A stretch of 64,000 nucleotides of DNA from NCBI RefSeq assembly GCF_019443285.1, contig NZ_CP080327.1:2414001-2478000 (forward strand), read 5' to 3'. The stretch's first letter is position 1. The number at the start of each line of letters is the position of its first letter. Positions 38,324 through 46,947 of the stretch are shown here, piece after piece. Under the pieces are notes generated by a model, which was given only the letters and a program-made list of their open reading frames with translations, was not told the DNA's origin and searched no databases. This DNA is from Aquisediminimonas profunda. GTDB lineage: Bacteria; Pseudomonadota; Alphaproteobacteria; Sphingomonadales; Sphingomonadaceae. The position numbers and the translations under genes were made by a program.

Positions 38324-39660
38324 CACTGGGCTCCCCGCGCCAAAATATCTGAACGAATTTGCTCGTGCTTGCCGTCCATTGGCCAGAACAGCACAATCCC
38401 GACCTGGATCAGCAGCAGGGCGATGACCCCGCCATAATATGTCCAGCGAATTGATTCACGAGCGAGGTCGCTGACCGCTTCGGGGGCATAGTTTGCCGCG
38501 GCAAGAACGAATGCGACACCCGCAGTACCCAAGGCCATTCCGACCTTGGTTGCCAGGCTGATACCGGCAGAAAGCAGCCCCTCCTTACGGGTGGCATAAA
38601 GCCACTCATGGTAATCCACCGTCTCTGCGATCATCGTGAATGCGGCCGTGATCGTGATGGAGTTCGCAAGGCAGGCAGCAATATAGAGCGCAAGAAACAA
38701 GGGCAGATTGGCTTCAGTAAATGGCAGCAGCGCGAAAAGCCCGGCGGCAAGCGTGAGAACGGTGACGCAGCCTTTCCGGATTCCCGTACGCCGCAAGATC
38801 GGGGGCGCAAAGAAAGCGGACAGGAGCAGCATACCAGCAACAGCAGGCAGCATAACGCCAATCATCCACGGAGACCTGAGCACGTCGATGGCAAAATAGG
38901 CAGTGACGGACATCATCCCGCCGAAGCGCACGAAATAGATCAAACATGAGAGAAAAGCGACGATCCACGCCCGGTTGCGGATCATCTTGCCGACCTCTGG
39001 GAGGATTGCAAAACGCGATGGCGCTTCGTCCACCACCCTTTCACGGCAGTTACGGTAAAGCGCAAGAATCGCGGCAAGGCCGATAACGGCAAAAATTGTT
39101 GCGGCGGTGCGGTAGCCGCCGGGATGTTCCTCACCGCCATAGGCACCGAGGATAGGCTGGACAGCGGCAGTGCCGAGCACGACAGAGATCGATGTCCCGA
39201 CCGAGCGCCAGCCGCCCAGTTTGAGCCTTTCGCCCTGATCAGTAGTTATCATTGGCATCAATGCCGTATAGGGGATCGCACCGAGGCTCATGAGGATGCC
39301 TAGAGCCTTGAAGGTCAGGAAGGCATACACAAGTTGCGCGCCTTGGCTCCAGCTCTCTGGCACGGCGAAGACCGCAATAGAACAGAGGGCGTAAGGCACA
39401 GCAGTGAATAGGAAATATGGTCTTGTCCGCCCCCACCGGCTCCTTGTCCGGTCGACCGCTATCCCCACCCCCAAATCGATCACCGCATCAAGCAGACGAG
39501 CTACAAGGAAGATCATCCCGACTGCGGCGGCGGGCAACTTGACCACATTGATGTAATAAAGAAGCAGGAACCCGCTTGCCATATTGTAAGGCAGGCTGAA
39601 TCCCATATCGCCAAAGCCGTAGCTCAGCTTTTCGGACAGCTTCAGACGCTCTCCCGCCAT
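38323..39660 (-). CDS. GPH-family (MelB-like) glycoside:cation symporter, second copy
   Basis: A 445-residue transporter with about 12 membrane segments. The GPH signature is DLGVGIAVDRTRSRWGRTRPYF. ATG 39660 has GGAGAG 7 bases upstream; the frame is open to 39684. It forms an operon with the ThuA-like gene and is divergent from the FAD monooxygenase operon across an operator copy. Likely import of a glycoside or of the sugar released from it. Confidence 0.82.
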   Translation of the reverse strand: MAGERLKLSEKLSYGFGDMGFSLPYNMASGFLLLYYINVVKLPAAAVGMIFLVARLLDAVIDLGVGIAVDRTRSRWGRTRPYFLFTAVPYALCSIAVFAVPESWSQGAQLVYAFLTFKALGILMSLGAIPYTALMPMITTDQGERLKLGGWRSVGTSISVVLGTAAVQPILGAYGGEEHPGGYRTAATIFAVIGLAAILALYRNCRERVVDEAPSRFAILPEVGKMIRNRAWIVAFLSCLIYFVRFGGMMSVTAYFAIDVLRSPWMIGVMLPAVAGMLLLSAFFAPPILRRTGIRKGCVTVLTLAAGLFALLPFTEANLPLFLALYIAACLANSITITAAFTMIAETVDYHEWLYATRKEGLLSAGISLATKVGMALGTAGVAFVLAAANYAPEAVSDLARESIRWTYYGGVIALLLIQVGIVLFWPMDGKHEQIRSDILARGAQ

Positions 39661-39736
39661 TGTTGTTCTCTCCAGTGACGGCACCTGCTCGATCTTTGCG
39701 ACCCGGATCGCCTGGCGACTTGACTGTCGCTATTTA

Positions 39737-39754
39737 TTAGAACAGATATTCTTA
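39737..39754. promoter_or_regulatory. Palindromic operator between GPH symporter and ring-cleavage operons
   Basis: TTAGAA-CAGATA-TTCTTA, a near-perfect copy in the 144-bp divergent region. A TTGACT lies at 39720-39725 on the plus strand. The position allows control of both operons. Confidence 0.65.
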
Positions 39755-39804
39755 TACATAAGCCGAGTGGCTTGGCAATGGCGAAAAGCGGGGGAGGGAA
39801 TCCG

Positions 39805-40917
39805 GTGACATTGAAAGTCTTGGTGGTTGGCGGCGGAATTGGCGGACTTGCCACGGCGATTGCACTGGCGCGCAAGGGACATCGTGTGACCGTGATCGAG
39901 CGCGATCCCGATTGGTCGGTCTATGGTGTGGGCATTATTCAGCAATCAAATGTTGTGCGGGCGATGGAGCAGCTCGGCGTGCTCGAACGCTTCATCGCCG
40001 CAGCCTTTGGCTTCGATGCGGTTGAAATCTTTGCGCCGAATGGGATCATGGTGGCGCGTATCCCTTCTCCGCGGTTGGTGGAGGGGCGGCCGGCCAATGT
40101 GGGAATCGGCAGGCCTGCGCTTCAGAATGTCCTTGCAGGGACCGCACGTGAGCTTGGTGCCGAAGTGCGATTAGGGGTGACCGTTGCAACGCTGCAAGAC
40201 GATGGCACTGCTGTTGCGGTAACATTCTCCGACCGGAGCAACGGCCGATTTGATCTGGTCGTTGGAGCGGACGGGGTCAATTCCCAGATCCGCGGGATGG
40301 TCCTGCCCGACGCCGAAACACCGCAATTCACCGGTCAATCGGTTTGGCGTTACAACCTGCCGCGGCACGCCGATCTTGACGCGCTTCGGACATTCAATGG
40401 CCCAACGGGGGTTGGCCTCGTTCCGATGAGCCAAGAACTGATGTATATGTTCGTCACGACGCCCGAGCCAGGCAATCCTCGCTATCCGGTAGACGGTCTG
40501 GCGGCCCGCATGCGGGAGCGGATCGCAAATTGTTCCCCGGTCATCCGCGAATTGGGGGAGCAGATCACTGACGATGCCCAGGTTGTCTACCGTCCGCTTG
40601 AAGGCATGCTCGTAACGGGCGCTTGGAGCCGGGGCAGGGTCGTCCTGCTTGGTGACGCTGTCCACGCCACAACGCCACATCTTGGTCAGGGCGCCGGCAT
40701 GGCAATCGAGGACGCAATCGTGCTCGCTGATGAACTCGAGAAGGACAAGGACGTTGCCCGGGCCTGCGTCAGCTATCGAGATCGTAGATACGAACGCTGC
40801 AGGTATATCGTGAACGCAAGCCTGAGCATCTGCTATGGGCAATTGGGCAAGGGGCCGCCGGTGGAAATGCATCAGGCCACGGCTGACATGTTCAAAACCG
40901 TCGCGAAGCCAATCTGA
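39805..40917 (+). CDS. FAD-dependent aromatic monooxygenase (group A, FdeE-like)
   Basis: A 370-residue flavoprotein hydroxylase: GGGIGGLATAIALARKG (FAD/ADP), VVGADGVNSQIRG (DG motif) and VVLLGDAVHATTPHLGQGAG (GD motif). GTG 39805 has GGAGG 7 bases upstream. It is followed by an extradiol dioxygenase and a C-C hydrolase, the order of events for opening an electron-rich phenolic ring. In the flavonoid (fde) pathway of Herbaspirillum an FAD monooxygenase hydroxylates the A ring before extradiol cleavage; a similar role is inferred here. A related gene lies at 62328-63467. Confidence 0.82.
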   Translation: MTLKVLVVGGGIGGLATAIALARKGHRVTVIERDPDWSVYGVGIIQQSNVVRAMEQLGVLERFIAAAFGFDAVEIFAPNGIMVARIPSPRLVEGRPANVGIGRPALQNVLAGTARELGAEVRLGVTVATLQDDGTAVAVTFSDRSNGRFDLVVGADGVNSQIRGMVLPDAETPQFTGQSVWRYNLPRHADLDALRTFNGPTGVGLVPMSQELMYMFVTTPEPGNPRYPVDGLAARMRERIANCSPVIRELGEQITDDAQVVYRPLEGMLVTGAWSRGRVVLLGDAVHATTPHLGQGAGMAIEDAIVLADELEKDKDVARACVSYRDRRYERCRYIVNASLSICYGQLGKGPPVEMHQATADMFKTVAKPI

Positions 40918-40933
40918 AAAAGAAGGAAGCAGG

Positions 40934-41836
40934 ATGAGCCGTGTTACTGAAATTCGCTATGTCGGTTATGGGGTAAAGGACTTCGCGGCCGAGGCGCAAT
41001 TCTATGAAGACGTCTGGGGTTTGGACCGGATTCCGTCTGACGATGGCATGGCATGGTTCAAGGCCAGGGGCCATGACGAGCATCATGTTGTCAGACTGCG
41101 CGCGGCCGATGAAAATCGTATCGACGTCGTTGCGTTGGCGACGGAAAGCCGAGCCGACGTGGATGCGCTCTGTTCGAAGGTTGCAGCGTCCGGTGTCAGG
41201 ATGATTCATGAACCGCATGAACTGACGACTCCGGGAGGCGGCTACGGATTTCGCTTCTTCAGCCCCGACGGCATGCAATTCGAGATTTCCAGCGATGTCG
41301 CGCACGGGACCAAGGCTGAAGTCGACCGGTGGGATGGTGTGCCGGTCAAGATCAGCCACATCGTGTTTCATTCGCCCGACCACCAGGCATTGGTGACGTG
41401 GTTCTGTGATGTGCTCGGTTTCAAGATTTCGGACTGGCTGGGCGATTTCATGTGCTTTTTGCGCTGCAATTCTGCCCATCATCGTATTGCCATCCTGCCC
41501 GGACCGCCGTGCCTCAACCATGTTGCCTATGACATGACCGGAGTGGATGGCATGATGCGTGGCGCGCACCGGCTGAAGGTCAAGGGCACGCCCATCCAGT
41601 GGGGCCCGGGCCGCCACACGGCAGGCAACAATACCTTCTCCTATTTCGTCACGCCGGGTGGCTTCGCGGTTGAATATACGTCCGAACTTGAAGAGGTGGA
41701 TTTCGAGACGCACGAAGGCAAGGTTCATGTTCCTGCCCCATTGGTCATGGATCAATGGGGTATCGGTATCGGTGGGCCACAGACAATGCCGCACCCCGAA
41801 CCAAACCCGGGCCTATTCGTCGCCACGGAGGCGTGA
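40934..41836 (+). CDS. Type I extradiol ring-cleavage dioxygenase (VOC superfamily)
   Basis: A 300-residue two-domain VOC protein. The C-terminal domain carries the three Fe(II) ligands: His in KISHIVFHSPD, His in CLNHVAYDM and Glu in FAVEYTSEL. The catalytic His is in AHHRIAILPGP, as in BphC-type enzymes. ATG 40934 follows AAGGAAGCAGG. It should cleave a catechol-type product of the preceding monooxygenase. The ring concerned (flavonoid A ring, anthraquinone or chromone) cannot be read from the sequence. Confidence 0.88.
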   Translation: MSRVTEIRYVGYGVKDFAAEAQFYEDVWGLDRIPSDDGMAWFKARGHDEHHVVRLRAADENRIDVVALATESRADVDALCSKVAASGVRMIHEPHELTTPGGGYGFRFFSPDGMQFEISSDVAHGTKAEVDRWDGVPVKISHIVFHSPDHQALVTWFCDVLGFKISDWLGDFMCFLRCNSAHHRIAILPGPPCLNHVAYDMTGVDGMMRGAHRLKVKGTPIQWGPGRHTAGNNTFSYFVTPGGFAVEYTSELEEVDFETHEGKVHVPAPLVMDQWGIGIGGPQTMPHPEPNPGLFVATEA

Positions 41837-41839
41837 TCC

Positions 41840-43006
41840 GTGGCCCTGTTTGAACCGTTTCCAAACTACATCTGGAACCTGTCTGTTGCGATTGCGATGG
41901 AAAGCGGCGCGCAGATTGGCGAAGTTGTCGACATCGTTGCCGCGGCAAAGGGAGCCGCGGACGAAAGCGCCGATGCCGGAACGCGCGCCTTCATGCAGGC
42001 CTGGATGGCCAAGGCCGATACCTTGGTTGAACTCGCCGAAGAGGACGAGGCTAAGGGACGCAAATTCTCCGCTGGCAAGAAGCTGGAACGCGCGGCTCTC
42101 TACCTGCTCAATGGCGAACGCATGCAAGCGCATGGAACACCGGGCCGGATGGAAACTTACCGTCGCGCCAGGGATTGTTTCGATCGCGGTACCAAACTTG
42201 GAGCCTTGAATTGCGAACGAGTAGAGGTGCCCTTGGGCAATGGCGCGACAATGCCTGCGCTTTTGACCAGAGCACCAGGGGAAGGGCGAAAGCCCGCCGT
42301 CGTTTATTGTAACGGGCTCGATAGCAACAAGGAACTGCTCTATTGGTCATGGCTGCCGCATGCCCTTGCGCGGCGTGGAATATCGACCTTGTGCGTTGAC
42401 CAGCCGGGCACCGGAGAGGCGCTGAGGCTCCAGAACCTGCCCGCCACTGCCCGCTCGGAGGAATGGGCATCGAAGGCCGTCGACTGGCTTGAACAGCAGC
42501 CGGAAGTGGACGGTAGAAAGATCGGAATGACCGGAATTTCCCTGGGCGGGCATTATGCCCCACGTGCCGTTGCCTATGAACCCAGGTTTGCGAGCGGCGC
42601 CTGTTGGGGTGCCAACCACAATTGGCACGAAGTGCAGTACAAAAGGATGAAGCGCGAGGGCGAAAATCCAGTGCCGCATTATTGGGGTCATGTCATGTGG
42701 GTGTTCGGCGCGTCGGACATGGATGACTTCTTCGAAAAGACCAAAGACATGAACCTCAACGGGCATATGGAGCGGATCAAGGTTCCGTTCCTTGTGACCC
42801 ACGGCGAGAACGACCGGCAGATTAGTGTGGACTATGCACACCAGGCCTATGCCCAGCTGACAAACTCTCCGCGTCGGGAGCTCAAGATCTTTACGGCGCG
42901 CGAAGGCGGGGTCGAACATGTCGGGGCCGACAACATGGCCTTTGGTCGCGATTATATCGCCGATTGGTTCGCAGAAACGCTCGGCGGCGACACTTCGGCG
43001 GGCTGA
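41840..43006 (+). CDS. Alpha/beta-hydrolase with helical N-terminal domain (C-C hydrolase type)
   Basis: A 388-residue protein of the 2,6-dihydroxypseudooxynicotine-hydrolase/FrsA-like group: a helical N-terminal domain of about 120 residues, then an alpha/beta-hydrolase core with nucleophile elbow GMTGISLGGHY, acid THGENDRQIS and a late His in GGVEHVG. Members hydrolyse C-C bonds beside carbonyls. GTG 41840 has GGAGG 8 bases upstream. Directly after the dioxygenase, it probably cleaves the ring-fission product into two acids. Confidence 0.8.
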   Translation: MALFEPFPNYIWNLSVAIAMESGAQIGEVVDIVAAAKGAADESADAGTRAFMQAWMAKADTLVELAEEDEAKGRKFSAGKKLERAALYLLNGERMQAHGTPGRMETYRRARDCFDRGTKLGALNCERVEVPLGNGATMPALLTRAPGEGRKPAVVYCNGLDSNKELLYWSWLPHALARRGISTLCVDQPGTGEALRLQNLPATARSEEWASKAVDWLEQQPEVDGRKIGMTGISLGGHYAPRAVAYEPRFASGACWGANHNWHEVQYKRMKREGENPVPHYWGHVMWVFGASDMDDFFEKTKDMNLNGHMERIKVPFLVTHGENDRQISVDYAHQAYAQLTNSPRRELKIFTAREGGVEHVGADNMAFGRDYIADWFAETLGGDTSAG

Positions 43007-43056
43007 GGTATCGACAGGGCAATATCGAACATATCGGCACAATCGATGCCTTCGCC

Positions 43057-43110
43057 TTGACAATTTCGCTATTATATATAAAACAAGCATTCTAATTTAT
43101 ATAATTCTAA
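43057..43110 (+). promoter_or_regulatory. Promoter/operator region of the TonB-dependent receptor
   Basis: A TTGACA lies at 43057-43062 and a perfect TATAAT at 43100-43105. Two direct TTCTAA half-sites (43090-43095, 43105-43110), 15 bases apart, flank and overlap the -10. The left arms of the palindrome are degenerate, so this may be a variant operator. Confidence 0.5.
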
Positions 43111-43165
43111 TTTGGCCGCGCTGCGCACTGGCGCGCAGCCTGTTGACCAAGGGAGGAGAGCCAGC

Positions 43166-45601
43166 ATGAAATCCCAGTTTATTCGTCGTGCCCTGATGAC
43201 GGGCGCTTGCAGCATTGCTTTTGCAATGCCGGCACAGGCACAAACCGCTGAAGAAACCAGCGAGGGCGATGTCATCGTCGTCACTGCGCAGAACCGTACT
43301 GAAAACATCCAGGACGTTCCAATTGCGATCAATGTGATCAGCGGTCAGGCGCTCAAGGAAGCCGGTGTCACCGACTTCAAGGACATCGGCAAGCTCGCGC
43401 CGTCGGTGCAGATCACGGATGACAACAGTGTTATCCACGTGACTGTGCGCGGTATCGGCACCTATTCGAACGATGAATCGCAGGACTCGTCAATCGTCGT
43501 CAACGTCGATGGCGAATATCTGAACCGCGGCGAAGTGATGAACCTCGCGCTGTTCGACCTTGATCGCGTCGAAGTCCTGCGTGGGCCGCAAGGTACGCTC
43601 TACGGTCGTAACTCGACCGGCGGTGCTGTGAATTTCATCACGCGCAAGCCTGGCAACAGGTTCGCTGTGAACGCGGATGCCAGCTATGGCAATTTCAACA
43701 CAATCAAGGCCAATGCCGGGATCGACATTCCCTTCGGAGACATCGGCGGCATCCGCTTTGCAGGCGTCTACAGCGATCATGATGGCTACTTCAAGCACGC
43801 GGCCACGCCGTTTGCGCCGGCTATCGTGTCGGGCTCCGATCGAGTTTGGGGCGGTCGTGCCTCGCTGCGTCTGGAACCGACCAGCAACCTCACCATCAAT
43901 CTTGCCGTCGAGCATGCCGAGCGCAAGAACATCAATGGCGCCTATGGCTCAGTGAATCTCAATGCACCAGGTAATGGCCCTGCTGGACCAGGCTGCAACG
44001 CCCCCGGCTTCGTGCAGGTTGCCACAGCCTATACGCAAACATTGTGCGTCCCATCGGGCACGAACTTCCTGCAATCGCAGGATCGCTCGAACTACTCACA
44101 ACCGCTGTTTGGCGCCGGACCTGGCTACAAGCAGGACACGACTGCCGTCCGCGGCCGGATTGCTTACGAGTTCGGCCCAGAAGCGACTCTCACTTACACC
44201 GGGGGTTACCGCACCAGCAGCCGTACTGGCGCCCAAGGCCTTCCAGTCGTCTACCAGTCGACCACCTTCAATAATGACGTCAAGACGAACAGCCACGAGC
44301 TGCGCCTTAACGGCGTAATCGGAGGCGTAACGTATCAGGTGGGTGGCTTCTATTTCAAAGAAACGATCGACAATGAGTCGGGCTTCTTCCTGCAATTCCT
44401 GAACCCACCGCCAATCCCTGGATTCAGCGCCAACGGCACGTTTCTGAGCTATTTTGGTCGGCGTCTGTCAAGCGATAGCTGGTCGGGCTTTGGTCAGTTC
44501 GAAGTGCCGCTGGGAGAGAAGCTGACGGCAGTTGCGGGCCTTCGTTACACCGATAACAGCCGCAGCGGCAACTATGCGAATGGCTCGCCGTTTGTTTTCT
44601 TTGGGCCAACAGGAACAGGTGCTCCGATCATTGCGCCGGGCGACATCCTTGGTACTGGACTCAATACGGTATACTTTGGCGGCGGATCGACCCGCAAGAA
44701 TATCTGGGGCGCTGGGAATCCGACAGGTGCTTCGTACGTCAACCTCAACAGTTCAGAAAACAAGTTAACTTGGTTGATTGGCCTGAATTACAAGCCGAAC
44801 GACGATACTTTGGTTTATGGCAAGGTCTCCACAGGATTCAAGGGAGGCGGCTTTGACTCGGTCGGTCTCTATCGGCCGGAAACCAATACTGCATACGAAG
44901 CTGGCTTGAAAATGAGCTTTGGCCCAGGAAGCCAAAACCACTTCAACGTCAGCGGTTTCTATTATGACTACAAGGACCTGCAGAACGCAATCTTGCTGAA
45001 CACGGCGGTTGGTGGCCAAGTGTTCAATGCCGGTAAGGCGACAGTTTACGGCATCGAAGCAGAAGCGCTGGTTAAGCTCACTGATAATGATACGTTCGCG
45101 GCCAGCGTCAACTATCTTCATGCACGCTATGATGATTTTCTGGGCCAGTTCAATGTGTTCACGGTGCCGGGTACTGGCCCTGATCTGACCTCCGTTGGTG
45201 ACCTTGATCCGAACACACCAGGGATTCAGCAGCCTAATTTTGCAGGCAACACCACACCATATGCGCCACGGCTCACGATCACGTTGGGATATGACCATGT
45301 ATTCGATCTGGGCGGTGCAGGTACCTTGAAAGCCAGTGCTTTTACGGTTTACAAAAGCAAATACTTCACCGACTTCTACAACTATAACGACCTTAAGCAA
45401 AAGTCGATAAGCTCGACCGACCTAAGCCTGGAATACAAACCTGAGAACAAGCAATTCTCGGTTCAGGCCTTCGTCCGCAATCTCGAGAACCATCGCGCGC
45501 TGGTCTATGGCGGCTATGTCGCTGCTGGACCGGATGATATCCTGAACTGGGGCTATGGTAGTCCTCGGACGTATGGAATCCGCGTCGGGATTGACTTCTA
45601 G
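43166..45601 (+). CDS. TonB-dependent outer-membrane receptor
   Basis: An 811-residue receptor. A signal peptide (to AMPAQAQ) is followed by a TonB-box-like VIVVTAQNR, the plug (DVPIAINVISGQAL, VEVLRGPQGTLYGRNSTGG) and a beta-barrel ending in GIRVGIDF with terminal Phe. ATG 43166 follows GGGAGGAGAG. It is the only such receptor in the window, is transcribed alone and carries operator half-sites. It should take up the bulky glycoside or polyphenol. It is followed by two terminators. Confidence 0.93.
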   Translation: MKSQFIRRALMTGACSIAFAMPAQAQTAEETSEGDVIVVTAQNRTENIQDVPIAINVISGQALKEAGVTDFKDIGKLAPSVQITDDNSVIHVTVRGIGTYSNDESQDSSIVVNVDGEYLNRGEVMNLALFDLDRVEVLRGPQGTLYGRNSTGGAVNFITRKPGNRFAVNADASYGNFNTIKANAGIDIPFGDIGGIRFAGVYSDHDGYFKHAATPFAPAIVSGSDRVWGGRASLRLEPTSNLTINLAVEHAERKNINGAYGSVNLNAPGNGPAGPGCNAPGFVQVATAYTQTLCVPSGTNFLQSQDRSNYSQPLFGAGPGYKQDTTAVRGRIAYEFGPEATLTYTGGYRTSSRTGAQGLPVVYQSTTFNNDVKTNSHELRLNGVIGGVTYQVGGFYFKETIDNESGFFLQFLNPPPIPGFSANGTFLSYFGRRLSSDSWSGFGQFEVPLGEKLTAVAGLRYTDNSRSGNYANGSPFVFFGPTGTGAPIIAPGDILGTGLNTVYFGGGSTRKNIWGAGNPTGASYVNLNSSENKLTWLIGLNYKPNDDTLVYGKVSTGFKGGGFDSVGLYRPETNTAYEAGLKMSFGPGSQNHFNVSGFYYDYKDLQNAILLNTAVGGQVFNAGKATVYGIEAEALVKLTDNDTFAASVNYLHARYDDFLGQFNVFTVPGTGPDLTSVGDLDPNTPGIQQPNFAGNTTPYAPRLTITLGYDHVFDLGGAGTLKASAFTVYKSKYFTDFYNYNDLKQKSISSTDLSLEYKPENKQFSVQAFVRNLENHRALVYGGYVAAGPDDILNWGYGSPRTYGIRVGIDF

Positions 45602-45613
45602 GAATTGGGGGCA

Positions 45614-45640
45614 GGGAGGCAGTTCTCTGCCTCCCGTTTT
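45614..45640 (+). terminator. Rho-independent terminator 1 after TonB receptor
   Basis: Stem GGGAGGCAG (45614-45622) and CTGCCTCCC (45627-45635), loop TTCT, then GTTTT. Perfect 9-bp stem 13 bases after the stop codon. Confidence 0.85.
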
Positions 45641-45662
45641 AATGAACGGGTCGCACGGATTG

Positions 45663-45687
45663 GGCGGCGCTTCGGTGCCGCCTTTTT
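45663..45687 (+). terminator. Rho-independent terminator 2 after TonB receptor
   Basis: Stem GGCGGCGC (45663-45670) and GTGCCGCC (45675-45682) with one G-T pair, a TTCG tetraloop and a run of five T. It backs up the first terminator. Confidence 0.85.
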
Positions 45688-45711
45688 CTGTGCAGCGGCT
45701 GTAAGGTTCGC

Positions 45712-46245
45712 TCAGCCTTCGTCGGCAAAGGCAGCGCCAGCGCCGTGAAAGCGGACAGTGCCACCCTGATCGCCACCCGAGACCATCACGCAGAGCTGCA
45801 CTGCGAAACGCAGCGGCAATGGGCGCGCAAGCGGAAATTCGCTCAGCTGACGCTGGCTGACGGGGAAGTATTTGCGGTCTTCCTCAGCCACTTCATGCGG
45901 CATGGGGGTTGAGGCAATCTCGGCCATGCGTTCCGTCAGGGCGATGCGCTCAAGGCCACCGTGCTGCGCTGCGATCCAGCCGATACGGGCAGATCCGTCC
46001 GTTTCCCAGAGGAGTGAGACACTGTCGAGAAACAGCTGCTTCCCGCCTTGTTCGACGGGAGTTGCCATGGGCCAGTGAAACCAGACATCCTTGCCCGGTT
46101 TGACATGAAACGATGCGAAGAAACCGCGGTAGAAGCCCAGCCCTTCGGACCAATCCGCGCCATCGACCGACCCAAGGAATTCCGGGCCGCGTTCCTGCGG
46201 AATGACAGCTGCACCGGGAATCCAGATTCGTGATACGACAGTCAC
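45712..46245 (-). CDS. Conserved hypothetical protein
   Basis: About 177 residues when started at GTG 46245, just after the stop of the thioredoxin-fold gene; the frame itself is open to 46368. No signal peptide or membrane segment. The sequence looks beta-rich with FHVKPGKDVWFHWPMATP in the middle, and it mentions no motif I recognise. It may be a small binding or jelly-roll protein. It is co-transcribed with the thioredoxin-fold gene and so lies in the operator-controlled unit. Confidence 0.6.
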   Translation of the reverse strand: MTVVSRIWIPGAAVIPQERGPEFLGSVDGADWSEGLGFYRGFFASFHVKPGKDVWFHWPMATPVEQGGKQLFLDSVSLLWETDGSARIGWIAAQHGGLERIALTERMAEIASTPMPHEVAEEDRKYFPVSQRQLSEFPLARPLPLRFAVQLCVMVSGGDQGGTVRFHGAGAAFADEG

Positions 46246-46249
46246 TGGC

Positions 46250-46858
46250 TCAACCCCATGACGGATCTTTTCCCGGCCGCCATTTGATCGAGCAGCCGGC
46301 GCTGGGAATCTGGGGCTGGGGCGCCGGCTGTCCGGCAAGCAGGGCATCGACGGCGGCGCGCATATCATCTCCCGTCACGGGCAGATCGGTCCGCTGGACT
46401 GGGGCACCCGGCACGGGAGGGTGGGGAAGTTTGGGGCGGCTGGAATCGAACTGCCCGGTGTAGAAGAGCATGCGTTCCGGCCCGTAAAGGAAGAAGTCCG
46501 GCGTGCAGATCGCATTGTAGGCGAGGGCGACATCCTGGCTTTCGTCATGAAGATAGGGAAAGGGCAGACTGCGTTCCCTGGCGAACACCTGCATGTGCGG
46601 ATAATCGTCCTCGGGAAATTCGTCCGGCCAATTGGACGAGATTGCCAAGACCTGCAGACCCTTTGGCGCATATTCGCGGGCAAAGTCGCAAAGGCCGTCA
46701 AGCATGTGCAGAACGACCGGACAATGGTTGCAAATAAAGGCAACCAGAAGAGCCGGAGAATCGAATTCCGCCAACTCCCGAATGCGCCCCTCGACATCGG
46801 GCAAGGCAAAATTGGGTGCTGACTTTCCATAGTCCAGCTGGCGCGACCATTTCAGCAT
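46250..46858 (-). CDS. Thioredoxin-fold (AhpC/TSA-like) redox protein
   Basis: A 202-residue protein with the redoxin layout: APNFALPDVEG at the start, FICNHCPVV as the CxxC active site, then FARERSLPFPYLHD and an IxTPDFFLY cis-Pro segment. GAGGAG lies 7 bases before ATG 46858. No signal peptide, so it is cytoplasmic. It shares the operator at 46877-46894 with the divergent GMC operon. It might repair or supply electrons to iron or flavin enzymes; function unproven. Confidence 0.78.
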   Translation of the reverse strand: MLKWSRQLDYGKSAPNFALPDVEGRIRELAEFDSPALLVAFICNHCPVVLHMLDGLCDFAREYAPKGLQVLAISSNWPDEFPEDDYPHMQVFARERSLPFPYLHDESQDVALAYNAICTPDFFLYGPERMLFYTGQFDSSRPKLPHPPVPGAPVQRTDLPVTGDDMRAAVDALLAGQPAPQPQIPSAGCSIKWRPGKDPSWG

Positions 46859-46876
46859 TGCAACTCTCCTCTAGAA

Positions 46877-46894
46877 ATAGAATATATATTCTGA
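46877..46894. promoter_or_regulatory. Palindromic operator between redoxin and GMC operons
   Basis: ATAGAA-TATATA-TTCTGA, a near-perfect copy in the 89-bp divergent region, sharing the TATATA spacer with the copy at 33645. It lies close to the redoxin start (19 bases) and 53 bases from the small-subunit start. Confidence 0.65.
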
Positions 46895-46947
46895 TACAGG
46901 GATTTTGGACCGGCCGCAAGAGTGGCGACGAATGGGAGTGGGCAAGC

